DNA of 64,000 nt from Sphingobacterium gobiense (GTDB lineage: Bacteria > Bacteroidota > Bacteroidia > Sphingobacteriales > Sphingobacteriaceae). Each line of letters begins with the position of its first letter. Within the stretch, counting starts at the first letter, position 1. Under the pieces are notes generated by a model. The model had not been told where the DNA came from. It made no database searches and was given only the letters and a program-made list of their open reading frames with translations. This document shows, piece by piece, positions 50,882 through 59,682 of this stretch. Position numbers and translations under genes: made by a program. The stretch spans positions 186,001 through 250,000 of the forward strand of contig NZ_PVBS01000005.1 in NCBI RefSeq assembly GCF_002980575.1. Direction: 5' to 3'.

Positions 50882-51382
50882 ACACCATTACCCAATTAGA
50901 GGATGCGGAAAGATAGTAAATTCCATAAGAAAACTATAAAGAAATAATATCCCCCACGAAACGAGGTAAACTCGACGACGAGGCAGAATTAGGATGCGGA
51001 TAAGTATAATACAGCCTATCCCCAAATTGCCCATGAGTCCATGTTGAGTCCATATTAACTGCACGATAATTCCACATATTTCTGTTTAAATTTGCATTCA
51101 TCACGCTATCATTATACGGACAATCTTTTTTCAGGGGCAAGTTGCTCAGGGTCTGGTGACAAGTCACTCCCCATCTCTCTTCTGATGTCCTTAAGTTCCT
51201 TCTGTTTGTCCCGATGCTTCTTCAACATCAAAATTGTCTTGTTACAAATCGTTGCGAAAATGGTAAAGTGTTCTCGAAAGGGGATTACGAAAATCGCAAA
51301 AGCGCTCATACACGCTTTTCAAATTTCTTAAAAATTCACATTTATTTGATTTACAAACACTTGATTCATTAATTTCACTGTT
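50882..51382. other. intergenic region upstream of the ECF sigma gene and the 245-residue unknown
   Basis: These 501 bp hold two overlapping minus-strand frames: 77 codons with a GTG start (50934-51167) and 65 codons with an ATG start (51112-51309). Neither has a ribosome site, recognisable motif or terminator. The segment should contain divergent promoters; I cannot place them with confidence. Confidence 0.4.
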
Positions 51383-52120
51383 ATGAAAATAGTAGCAAAT
51401 GGTGCAATTCGAGGTTTAGCTGGAAATCTCGTGGCACGAAAAATTGGAAATCAACAAATTCTACAGTCTAGACCTCGTAAGGCTAAGCAAACTGTCGCCA
51501 CCAAAAAAGCCTCTATGGATTTTGGTCAAGCCAGCAATGCTGGAGGCTTTGTCCGGTCCGCTTTATCGGACACACACCTAAACTTATACGATAGCAATAT
51601 GGTGGGACGGCTTAATGGACAAATACTGCGTGCCATGCGGGCTAACCCAGATCAAATACCGGGTAAAATGTGTCTTCAACATGGTAAACTGAGCCGCCTA
51701 GCTAACTTCCAGTTCAATGAAAATAGTAATACGCAAGATTTTCTCAATTTTGACATCGAATCATCACTTAACGAGAACAACTTACTCGCTATAGAAATTC
51801 CGAAGTTTAAAAAAGATCGTGATATCACATTTCTTGACGCTGCCGGAAAGATGATTGTTATCATAAACGCCATGGCTATCGATTTCGCCAAAGCAGACTA
51901 CCATATAGTATCGTACACAGAAATAGAAATTAATTGTGCGCAGTTGGAAGGCTGGCGCGAAGCGGAGCGAATAGAAGTGGATTGCACGCCATTCGTGGGA
52001 TGCGTAGTTTTCGTTGGGTTATCGGTTTTGTACTTTAATAACTCCCGAGGCAGGGATCTATTAATTAATTCCAGAGCACTTCATCCAGCAAGTATTGTAG
52101 GTGCATTTAACGTTACATAA
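51383..52120 (+). CDS. unknown 245-residue protein (DUF6266-like opening)
   Basis: The protein opens MKIVANGAIRGLAGNLVARK followed by GNQQILQSRPRKAKQTVATK and an FGQASNAGGFVRSAL stretch; this resembles, from memory, the N-terminus of a Bacteroidota family of uncharacterised proteins (DUF6266). The rest has regular beta-strand patches (NLLAIEIPKFKKDRDITFLD, MIVIINAMAIDFAK) and one hydrophobic segment near residue 210 (FVGCVVFVGLSVLYF). No signal peptide. It stands alone between intergenic spacer and a terminator-like hairpin; function unknown. Confidence 0.7.
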   Translation: MKIVANGAIRGLAGNLVARKIGNQQILQSRPRKAKQTVATKKASMDFGQASNAGGFVRSALSDTHLNLYDSNMVGRLNGQILRAMRANPDQIPGKMCLQHGKLSRLANFQFNENSNTQDFLNFDIESSLNENNLLAIEIPKFKKDRDITFLDAAGKMIVIINAMAIDFAKADYHIVSYTEIEINCAQLEGWREAERIEVDCTPFVGCVVFVGLSVLYFNNSRGRDLLINSRALHPASIVGAFNVT

Positions 52121-52153
52121 GTGAATTGTGGCAGAATCATAGCTTAAACACAA

Positions 52154-52190
52154 AGGCTGCCTAAAATTTATGGGGGCAGCTTCTTTTGCG
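52154..52190. terminator. hairpin between the unknown gene and the YeiH-type exporter
   Basis: GCTGCC at 52156-52161 pairs with GGCAGC at 52175-52180, with two further pairs outside and a T-rich tail on the plus strand. It lies between converging genes and may serve both. Confidence 0.5.
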
Positions 52191-52198
52191 TTAATAAT

Positions 52199-53455
52199 CT
52201 ACCCAAACAACAGCAAGGCGATTACCAAGGTCACCAAAATATTGAATCCCTGTGCGATTAGAAACGCATAAAGCGGTTTCTTGTTATTATGCACAAATAG
52301 CTCTTTAAAATTCGTTTCCAAACCTATCGATGTAAAAGCCAACGCAAACCACAAACCTTGTATACTTTTCAATTCCGCTTTTACGCCGTCGACTTGCTCG
52401 GGATTAATAACAAAAGAAAATAAGAGGGAAGCAAAAACGAAACCTATTACAAATTTCGGGAAACGCTCCCAAATAATTTTTAAGGTTGGTTTCTCCGCAT
52501 GCGCTGCACTTTTAGAATGCGAATACGTCCAGTAAATACTGATAGCAAACGCGGCAATACCGAGCAGGACATTTTGAGAAAATTTCACGATAGTACTGAT
52601 CTCTAAGGCGCGCTCACCCACCAACGAGCCGGATGCAACAACCGCTCCGGTTGTATCTATACTTCCACCGAGCCAAGCGCCGGTAACCTCCTGCGACAAG
52701 CCCATCCAATCGGCAAGGTAGGGCATAAAAATCATCATTGGCACCGCTGTAATCAACACCAATGAAACCACATAGGATAGCTTTTTGGCATCGCCTTTAA
52801 TGGCTCCTGACGTAGCAATAGCTGCCGACACCCCACAAATCGAAACAGCCGACGAAAGCATCATCGCCATTTCCTGATCTATTTTTAATTTCTTACAAAG
52901 CCAAAAGGCAAAATACCAGACCGACAACACAACGACCAAAGCCTGAATCAGCCCTAGCGCTCCCGCTTTCAATATCTCACTAAAAATAACCGTCGTTCCT
53001 AACAGCACCAAGCCGATTTTTACATACAGTTCAGTAGACAGCGCTTCTTTAAACCATGTAGGCAAGTTAAAAAAATTACTGATCAGCAAACCGATACCTA
53101 AGCTAAATATGACAGTTTCCAGATTATACTCCCGCACAGTACTATTGCCTGCTAAAACCAATGCAAATAGGGTTAATACAAAAATGAAAGGAAAAACGGT
53201 TAATAGCGGCTTTAATGGTTTCCCGAGCAAGAAAGCCCCTACTAATGTGGTAACGAACACCAACAAAAATTGCATACTGATAGTCAATAGGTTGCTCTCC
53301 GAAAGTACTTGACCGAAGAGTACATCTGTCGTATCCCAAGAAAAAGCTGGTTTGGGCACCACAACGCCACACAGGGCTAAAAAAATAATCGCCAATCCGA
53401 GTATCACGACAACCCAGTCTTCGCTGATGGCAACACCTAATTTAGAAGATGACAT
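52199..53455 (-). CDS. YeiH/UPF0324-family membrane exporter (putative sulfate exporter)
   Basis: The 418-residue protein has about ten to eleven membrane helices and the YeiH landmarks LETVIFSLGIGLLISNF, AMMLSSAVSICGVSAAIATSGA, GGSIDTTGAVVASGSLVGE (~240-258) and ALAFTSIGLETNFKELF near the C-terminus. The family is annotated as putative sulfate exporters; direct evidence is limited. ATG 53455 (MSSSKLGVAI) is chosen; the upstream TTG at 53494 adds 13 residues. It lies 67 bp downstream of the oxidoreductase gene on the same strand. Confidence 0.87.
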   Translation of the reverse strand: MSSSKLGVAISEDWVVVILGLAIIFLALCGVVVPKPAFSWDTTDVLFGQVLSESNLLTISMQFLLVFVTTLVGAFLLGKPLKPLLTVFPFIFVLTLFALVLAGNSTVREYNLETVIFSLGIGLLISNFFNLPTWFKEALSTELYVKIGLVLLGTTVIFSEILKAGALGLIQALVVVLSVWYFAFWLCKKLKIDQEMAMMLSSAVSICGVSAAIATSGAIKGDAKKLSYVVSLVLITAVPMMIFMPYLADWMGLSQEVTGAWLGGSIDTTGAVVASGSLVGERALEISTIVKFSQNVLLGIAAFAISIYWTYSHSKSAAHAEKPTLKIIWERFPKFVIGFVFASLLFSFVINPEQVDGVKAELKSIQGLWFALAFTSIGLETNFKELFVHNNKKPLYAFLIAQGFNILVTLVIALLLFG

Positions 53456-53522
53456 TTGATATTTTATGTAATAGTTGAATAATGATACGGACAATATAAG
53501 GATTATTATAAATAAAATCTCC

Positions 53523-54956
53523 TCATAACTTTACATCTATATTAAAATGGTCTTTTAAGATTAATCTGGCTGCATGGACGCCTGCCATTCCATGTACTCC
53601 ACCCCCGGGAGGTGTAGAAGAAGAGGCGATATATATGTTTTTATTCGACGTACGGTACGGCGTAAGAGACAACGTCGGCCGGGTATACAACTGATAGATA
53701 TCCATCAAGCCCCCATTAATATCTCCACCAACATAGTTCGGGTTGTATGCCTCTATATCAACAGTATTCATAGTAGATTTAGCCAGGATGGTGTCCTTAA
53801 ATCCGGGCGCAAAACGTTCTATCTGAGTCTCCATTTCCGCTGTAAAGTCCACTGTAGATCCATTCGGAACATGGCAATATGCCCATCCGGTGTGTTTCCC
53901 TTCCGGCGCCCGAGAATGATCAAATTGGCTTGGTTGGGCAAACAATACAAATGGTTTTTGCAGTATCTTACCCTGGTGCGTATGCTTTTCATAATTTGCA
54001 ATCTCCTCGAAAGTATTGCCTAAGTGTACAGTAGCCGCTTGCTTACACCGTATATCCCGAAAAGGCGTAGGATCAGATAATGCCCAGTCGATCTTGAAAA
54101 CGCCCATTCCCTGCTTGAACCGTTCCAGTGAACGTCTGTATCCGTCGGAAAGCCCTGTGTTCTGCAATTGCAAAATCTGACGTGGGCTCATGTTAAGTAC
54201 CAGCGTTGTGTGTTCAGGTAATTGTGCTATATTGTTGACCGACAAGTCTGTCTGCATTTCGCCTCCAAGCGAAAGATAATATGCGGCCAGTGCATCCGCG
54301 ATGGACTGCGAACCCCCTTTTGGAATAGGCCAACCATAGCGATTCCCCACGGCCATCAATACCAGTCCGATCGCAGAGGTTGCCCAGTTGGAAAGCGGTT
54401 GTATGCCATGTGCAGCCATCCCCGCCCACAATGCTTTTGCTTTTTTTGTCTTAAATAATGCCGCTGTCCAAGTAGCCGGCTTTAAAGCCTTTAACCCAAA
54501 GCCTGCCAAATCCAACGGATGACGAGGAAAACGCAATGGCCCCATCGTATCCAGCGCCAAACTTTCCCATCGGTCAATTATGGGTAGAATCCATTTTTTA
54601 TAAGTGTGCGCATCAACACCTAAATCTTGTGCGGTTGCTTCTAAACTATTGTATAATAGGGCAGAATCACCGTCGTCAAAAGGATGTGCCGCGGCGTAAG
54701 TTGCCTGCGTAAATTCCAGTCCGTATTCTTTTAAGGGCAATGAACGCATAAAGGGGGAAGCCATGGCCATAGGATGTATAGCTGAACATACATCATGCTT
54801 AAAGCCCGGCAATGTCAGTTCTTTCGTACGCATACCTCCTCCTATGGTGTCAGCACCTTCCACAATCAACGTAGAAAGTCCTTGTTGCTGCAAAGTAATC
54901 GCTGCAGCAAATCCATTCGGCCCGGAGCCTATTATAATGGCATCATATTTTTTCAA
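53523..54956 (-). CDS. FAD-dependent oxidoreductase of the phytoene-desaturase-like group
   Basis: The 477-residue protein has the N-terminal FAD/NAD site DAIIIGSGPNGFAAAITLQ (~5-23) and GADTIGGGMRTKELTLPGF, and a C-terminal GGDINGGLMDIYQLYTRP...ASSSTPPGGGVHGMAG...AAR segment like CrtI, FAD-linked oxidases and retinol-saturase relatives. It starts with TTG at 54956: the FAD motif begins only five residues in and no in-frame ATG is available upstream, so this is a genuine non-ATG start. Substrate is unknown; no carotenoid genes are near. A TonB receptor lies upstream with a 72-bp gap. Confidence 0.85.
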   Translation of the reverse strand: MKKYDAIIIGSGPNGFAAAITLQQQGLSTLIVEGADTIGGGMRTKELTLPGFKHDVCSAIHPMAMASPFMRSLPLKEYGLEFTQATYAAAHPFDDGDSALLYNSLEATAQDLGVDAHTYKKWILPIIDRWESLALDTMGPLRFPRHPLDLAGFGLKALKPATWTAALFKTKKAKALWAGMAAHGIQPLSNWATSAIGLVLMAVGNRYGWPIPKGGSQSIADALAAYYLSLGGEMQTDLSVNNIAQLPEHTTLVLNMSPRQILQLQNTGLSDGYRRSLERFKQGMGVFKIDWALSDPTPFRDIRCKQAATVHLGNTFEEIANYEKHTHQGKILQKPFVLFAQPSQFDHSRAPEGKHTGWAYCHVPNGSTVDFTAEMETQIERFAPGFKDTILAKSTMNTVDIEAYNPNYVGGDINGGLMDIYQLYTRPTLSLTPYRTSNKNIYIASSSTPPGGGVHGMAGVHAARLILKDHFNIDVKL

Positions 54957-55028
54957 GACAAGTGTATTATACCTGCAATTTAAGAATTTGAATCGTAATA
55001 GGTGCCTTTATCCACGTACGTCAACAAA

Positions 55029-57620
55029 TTATCTCAGCTTATATCTTAATGTTATCCCATAGGTCTGCGGATCGCCAATTACCCCGGCATATTGCCCGAA
55101 ATTACCCGGAGCAGCGAGCAATTGCTCATAGTAATCTTTATTCGTCAAATTTCTGCTCCACACAATGACAGATACTCCGCTTGCCGCCCGGAATCCCACA
55201 CGCGCATGGAGTAATGTATAGGCGTCTATATTTAGGTGCTGCGACGGTGATGGACTGGACGAGAATGTTGACCGATAAAAAAGATCTGTTCCCAAAAAGT
55301 AATTTCCTGCCAACCCTAACAAACGCCCCTTTGCCGTCAATTCGGCTGCCAGTGACCAGGACCATTTTGAAATCCCCGGCAGCTCGCCTCCAGAAACGTC
55401 TTTAAAGGCTTGGGGACCTCCGACTTCTTCCAGTGGAACCGGTGCATTGGTGAACGACACATACTTACCATCTGTGTACGCCAATGCTCCGTTCAACCTC
55501 AAGAACTCCCAAGGTCTCACACTTCCATCCAGTTCAATGCCCTGCACCCGTACTTTCTCCGCATTGGCTAGGTATCCCCTATTCACTCCAGGATCCGGAG
55601 TTTGTACTTGTGTTTGATAATCTTTAATATTTGTCTGATAGGTGGTTAGATTCAAAAATGCATTTCGGTGAGGACTCGTTTTTATACCAAATTCCACATG
55701 GTTTACAGACTCTGGTTTCACTTCCGCTAAATCAGTTGCTACCTCCCCATCAATAACCGGCAATCCGCCAACGTTGATGCCTATCGGTTTGTAACTCCTA
55801 GAATATGTTGCATAAGCGTTGTAAAGGGGGGTAAATCTGTACTGAAGTGATAATTGCCCAGATAGGTTTCCAGCATCAGCATTTACATCAAATGTTTGAT
55901 CAGAATAGATACTGTTCACAGCTGCTAATTGTTCCTGCGTATAGTCTATCGTATTATCGATGTATTTTTTACGGTCGTAATCGGCTACTTTTTTATCATA
56001 GTTATATCGTAAACCCGGCAATAGATGTAATTTGGAGGTAATAGCCCAATCAAATTGGGAGAAAACAGCCAAACTTGTACTTTTAATACCATACTTGGTG
56101 CGAATGCCCACTCTATCGATCAGCCCTGGCGCCCATTCCGTCGCGGAAGCATTGTTTTGTTGAAAACGCCATAAAGCTTCTCCAGCCTCTTCCGTATGTA
56201 CTGGATCCGTTCTCAAATCCTGCCACAAGCCGAAAACCCCTACAACAGTACTTACTTTTTCACCAATATTACCGGAATACCGAAATTCCTGCGACCATTG
56301 ATCATGCACGGAATTTCCGGCCGAGATAGTATAAGCAGGCACACCCAAATAGTCTCTATCATTCAACGGCACCCAATTCCAATAGCGCCATGCAGATGTA
56401 GATGTCAAAGTACCATTTCCAATTTTATAATCCACGTTAAGAGAAACACCTCCTAATTCATTGTCTGCCTTAGAACGGGTATCCAAATCGACTTTTCGTT
56501 CAAAAGCATTTTTGTAAGGAATTTCATAACCTAAGTCTTCCATAATTTTATTGAACTGCCGGTAGGCTGATCGCTGGTTTTCAACAACGCCGGCGACACC
56601 CCAACCGTATCCATCTGGCCGTTGTACTGTCACGTCACCAGCTAATGATATTTTCAAATTGTCACTCGGCGTGAATAACAATTGCCCTCTAGCGCCCAGA
56701 TTATTAATGTCATTAATCTGACGATCTGAATAAACATTATACAAAGTTCCATCGCGTTGTGTTCCTGAAAAAGAGACACGGGCAGCTAACTTATTTTTAA
56801 CCAAGGGACCAGTTAAAGAAGTTTTTGCTTGTATATAACCATAGTTACCATAGCTCAATTCAAAATTTGCGCTAGGTATGAATTCAGGCTGACGGGAGGT
56901 TATATTAAAAGCCCCCGATGTCGTATTTTTACCAAATAGTGTTCCCTGTGGACCTCTTAGTACTTCAATTTGTTCAATATCAATAAAATCTAAGGCCGTC
57001 GCAGCTGGACGTGCCATATAGACGCCATCCAAATAAAATCCCACGCCTGGATCGATACCATCATTGGTAAGACCATATGTAGACCCTAAGCCTCTAATAT
57101 TTAAAGTCGTATTACGTGGATTGGAAGAGTAAAGTTGCACCGTTGGGATGATTTCCTTAATTCTAGCAACATTAAACGCTCCCGCATCTTCTATGGTACT
57201 TGCCCTCACTGTAGAAACCGGAATGGGCACATCCTGAAGCTGTTCTCTTCTTCGTCGCGATGTTACGATAACCTGATCTAACGTTTCCTGTTTAGGCGAT
57301 AACGCTATTCTAACCGGTGAGGTATTCGCAACAATTCTTTCTTGCTCATACCCTACAACCGTGACAATCAATGTGAATGGTAATTTCTGACCAGTAACAA
57401 ACATAAATTTTCCATTGCGGTCGGTGCGCACGTTATGGGTAACGCCCTCCAGTTGAATCGTAGCACCTTCTATTGGTTCTTTGGAAACGGAATCAACAAC
57501 AACGCCTTCTAAAGTTGCGTTAATGATCGGTTGAGGTTGAAATTGTGCAAATAGGTTCTGTTTGACTAAAAAAACAAACAATAAAGCCGCTGAGTATCGT
57601 AATACTCCGTATTTTTTCAT
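55029..57620 (-). CDS. TonB-dependent outer-membrane receptor
   Basis: The 863-residue protein has a signal peptide (1-26, ...NLFAQ), a CarboxypepD_reg-like domain (~35-115: ATLEGVVVDSVSKEPIEGAT), a plug domain (~115-230: LDQVIVTSRRRREQLQDVPI, RGLGSTYGLTNDGIDPG, IEQIEVLRGPQGTLFGKN) and a 22-strand barrel to the end (DPQTYGITLRYKL). The plug pattern resembles siderophore or iron-complex receptors rather than SusC; no SusD partner is encoded nearby. It would import a ligand powered by TonB-ExbBD. Two 17-bp direct repeats lie upstream. Confidence 0.92.
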   Translation of the reverse strand: MKKYGVLRYSAALLFVFLVKQNLFAQFQPQPIINATLEGVVVDSVSKEPIEGATIQLEGVTHNVRTDRNGKFMFVTGQKLPFTLIVTVVGYEQERIVANTSPVRIALSPKQETLDQVIVTSRRRREQLQDVPIPVSTVRASTIEDAGAFNVARIKEIIPTVQLYSSNPRNTTLNIRGLGSTYGLTNDGIDPGVGFYLDGVYMARPAATALDFIDIEQIEVLRGPQGTLFGKNTTSGAFNITSRQPEFIPSANFELSYGNYGYIQAKTSLTGPLVKNKLAARVSFSGTQRDGTLYNVYSDRQINDINNLGARGQLLFTPSDNLKISLAGDVTVQRPDGYGWGVAGVVENQRSAYRQFNKIMEDLGYEIPYKNAFERKVDLDTRSKADNELGGVSLNVDYKIGNGTLTSTSAWRYWNWVPLNDRDYLGVPAYTISAGNSVHDQWSQEFRYSGNIGEKVSTVVGVFGLWQDLRTDPVHTEEAGEALWRFQQNNASATEWAPGLIDRVGIRTKYGIKSTSLAVFSQFDWAITSKLHLLPGLRYNYDKKVADYDRKKYIDNTIDYTQEQLAAVNSIYSDQTFDVNADAGNLSGQLSLQYRFTPLYNAYATYSRSYKPIGINVGGLPVIDGEVATDLAEVKPESVNHVEFGIKTSPHRNAFLNLTTYQTNIKDYQTQVQTPDPGVNRGYLANAEKVRVQGIELDGSVRPWEFLRLNGALAYTDGKYVSFTNAPVPLEEVGGPQAFKDVSGGELPGISKWSWSLAAELTAKGRLLGLAGNYFLGTDLFYRSTFSSSPSPSQHLNIDAYTLLHARVGFRAASGVSVIVWSRNLTNKDYYEQLLAAPGNFGQYAGVIGDPQTYGITLRYKLR

Positions 57621-57653
57621 ATTTTCGGGTGTTTAATAGTGAATACTAACAAG

Positions 57654-57768
57654 TGCCAACGCCAATTGAACTTGTAATTTACTTATCGAACGCAGGAGGG
57701 AAACATTGCTGTTTCCCTTTTCTGTGTCTTTACTCTTTTTTATACTATCGTTGCCAACGCCAATTGAA
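57654..57768. repeat. pair of 17-bp direct repeats upstream of the TonB receptor
   Basis: TGCCAACGCCAATTGAA occurs at 57654-57670 and 57752-57768, same orientation, 98 bp apart. Each contains the half-palindrome CAATTG. They may be regulator sites or a remnant of a local duplication. The segment between them holds no recognisable gene. Confidence 0.55.
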
Positions 57769-57828
57769 ACGAACAGGACAAATATAAAAACATTTTCATA
57801 AAGTCTACCTAATAAGTAGATTTTATTT

Positions 57829-57868
57829 AAAAAAACAAAAAAGCCCGCCACGTACACCGTGACAGGCT
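57829..57868 (-). terminator. terminator of the fad operon
   Basis: An 11-bp stem with two C-A mismatches (57842-57852 with 57858-57868), 5-nt loop, and on the minus strand a T-rich run at 57829-57841. It lies 20 bp after the acyl-CoA dehydrogenase stop. Confidence 0.7.
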
Positions 57869-57888
57869 AAATCAACCAAAACAATGTC

Positions 57889-59670
57889 TCAAAAACAATA
57901 TTTATTTTCTTCGATCATTTTCTTCGCAATACGCTGGCGCGCTTCTTTTGTATTGAGTGGCTCAGCTTTCGTAAACCGGCGTAGACCAACCAGCATCATC
58001 TTTAACTCATCCCCTTCCGCAAAGGCGTAAAGTGCTTCTTTTCCGGCTGTAGATACTTTATCCAACGTCGTATATAGATACACCCTCGCCATGTCTAACG
58101 GGAGAGCAGCGGCATCCTCCCCTTGCGTATGATAAATCTTTTCAGCCCGCAATAATATCGATTCTGCCACATAAACATAACCAATAATATCTGCAATATT
58201 CATCAATATCTCCTCCTCTTTCGATAGGCTCATCATCAGTTTCTGTACTGCAGCACCCGCTACCATTAAACCGGCTTTTTTCATGTTTGCAATGATTTTC
58301 TTTTCAGCAGAAAAAACAGCGGTATCTTCTTCTCCGAAGTCAGGAATAGCCATCAGTTCGTTTGCAACAGCCGTTGCAGCCCCCATCAAATCGAGCTCTC
58401 CTTTCATAGCACGTTTTAACAACATATCCACTACCAACAAGCGATTCACTTCATTTGTACCCTCGAAAATCCGATTAATCCGTGAATCCCTGTAAGCTCT
58501 CTCCATCGGAGCTTCAGCTGAGTAACCCATACCTCCATATACCTGTACACCTTCGTCGACAACATAATCCAACATCTCAGAGCACCATACTTTGATAATC
58601 GCACATTCTATGGCAAACTGTTCTGTGGCTTTCAGCTTGGCTTTTGCCTCGTCCATTCCGTCTGCGACAAGTGCAGCATAAGCATCATCAATATTTTGTC
58701 CTGCTCGATAAGCTGCCGATTCATTAGCGTATAAACGAATAGCCATTTCAGCCAATTTGTGACGAATGGCCCCGAACTTGGATATAGGCAAATTAAACTG
58801 TACACGTTCATTGGCATATTTTACGACCTGTGTAACAACAGAACGAGCAGAACCAATAGTAGCGGCGCCTAATTTAATGCGTCCAATATTTAGAATATTA
58901 ACGGCAATCTTAAAGCCGTTTTCCCTTTCAGACAACAGATTCTCTACTGGAACAGGACAATCATTAAAGAATATTTGTCTTGTTGACGACCCTTTGATAC
59001 CCATCTTGTGTTCTTCGGGATTCATCGTAATTCCCCCAAAATCTCTTTCTACAATAAAAGCACTGAGGTTTCTGTCGTCATCAATTTTTGCAAATACAAT
59101 GAATACATCGGCAAATCCGCCGTTTGTAATCCACATTTTTTGTCCATTGAGAAGATAATGTGTAGCTTCCGCATTTAATTTCGCCGAAGATCGGCCCGAA
59201 TTGGCATCGGATCCCGCGTTAGGTTCGGTCAAACAATAGGCAGCTTTCCATTCTCCTGAGGTTAACTTAGGAATGTATTTTTCTTTTTGGACTTCGTTTC
59301 CGTAATATAATATGGGTAAAGTGCCGATACCGGTATGTGCCGACAGTGCCACGGCAAAAGAATAGCCGCCACCTACTGCCTCTCCAACTAACATAGAAGT
59401 ATTGAAGTTTTTGCCAAATCCTCCGTATTGCTCAGGGATGGACACACCCAATAGCCCCAGCTCTCCGGCTTTATCTAAAAGGTGCTGCATTAAACCTTCT
59501 TCTTGTGCGTCAATTCTGTCCAGCTTATCCAACACTTCCGCGTCAAGAAAATCCAAACAAGTCTGGCGAATCATTTTCGCTTCTTCATCAAACTCTTCCG
59601 GAATAAAAACATCCGTATAAGGAGTTTCGCGGATCACGAATTCCCCGCCTTTAATAGCTTTTGTTTCCAT
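57889..59670 (-). CDS. fadE: acyl-CoA dehydrogenase (FadE of the Bacillus type)
   Basis: The 593-residue flavoenzyme oxidises acyl-CoA to trans-2-enoyl-CoA, the first step of beta-oxidation. Landmarks are YCLTEPNAGSDANSGRSSAK (~140-160, FAD-contacting), QKMWITNGGFADVFIVFAK, QVYGGMGYSAEAPMERAYRDS and RINRIFEGTNEVNRLL with the catalytic Glu (~398). An extra C-terminal helical domain (~430-593), as in VLCAD/ACAD9 and B. subtilis FadE (also ~594 residues), extends it. It is last in the operon, 12 bp after the thiolase gene. Confidence 0.93.
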   Translation of the reverse strand: METKAIKGGEFVIRETPYTDVFIPEEFDEEAKMIRQTCLDFLDAEVLDKLDRIDAQEEGLMQHLLDKAGELGLLGVSIPEQYGGFGKNFNTSMLVGEAVGGGYSFAVALSAHTGIGTLPILYYGNEVQKEKYIPKLTSGEWKAAYCLTEPNAGSDANSGRSSAKLNAEATHYLLNGQKMWITNGGFADVFIVFAKIDDDRNLSAFIVERDFGGITMNPEEHKMGIKGSSTRQIFFNDCPVPVENLLSERENGFKIAVNILNIGRIKLGAATIGSARSVVTQVVKYANERVQFNLPISKFGAIRHKLAEMAIRLYANESAAYRAGQNIDDAYAALVADGMDEAKAKLKATEQFAIECAIIKVWCSEMLDYVVDEGVQVYGGMGYSAEAPMERAYRDSRINRIFEGTNEVNRLLVVDMLLKRAMKGELDLMGAATAVANELMAIPDFGEEDTAVFSAEKKIIANMKKAGLMVAGAAVQKLMMSLSKEEEILMNIADIIGYVYVAESILLRAEKIYHTQGEDAAALPLDMARVYLYTTLDKVSTAGKEALYAFAEGDELKMMLVGLRRFTKAEPLNTKEARQRIAKKMIEENKYCF

Positions 59671-59682
59671 TGTTTATATCCC

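Noticed and set aside
50934..51309. 77-codon and 65-codon minus-strand frames upstream of the 245-residue unknown
   Set aside because: The 77-codon frame starts with GTG, the two overlap in different frames, and neither has motif, initiation or termination signals. Kept only as an intergenic note.
55029..57620. TonB receptor as SusC of a polysaccharide utilisation locus
   Set aside because: No SusD-like gene, glycoside hydrolase or hybrid two-component regulator beside it, and the plug sequence looks like a siderophore-type receptor.
57633..57857. 74-codon minus-strand frame upstream of the TonB receptor
   Set aside because: It spans the direct repeats and part of the fad terminator; no start signal or recognisable sequence.
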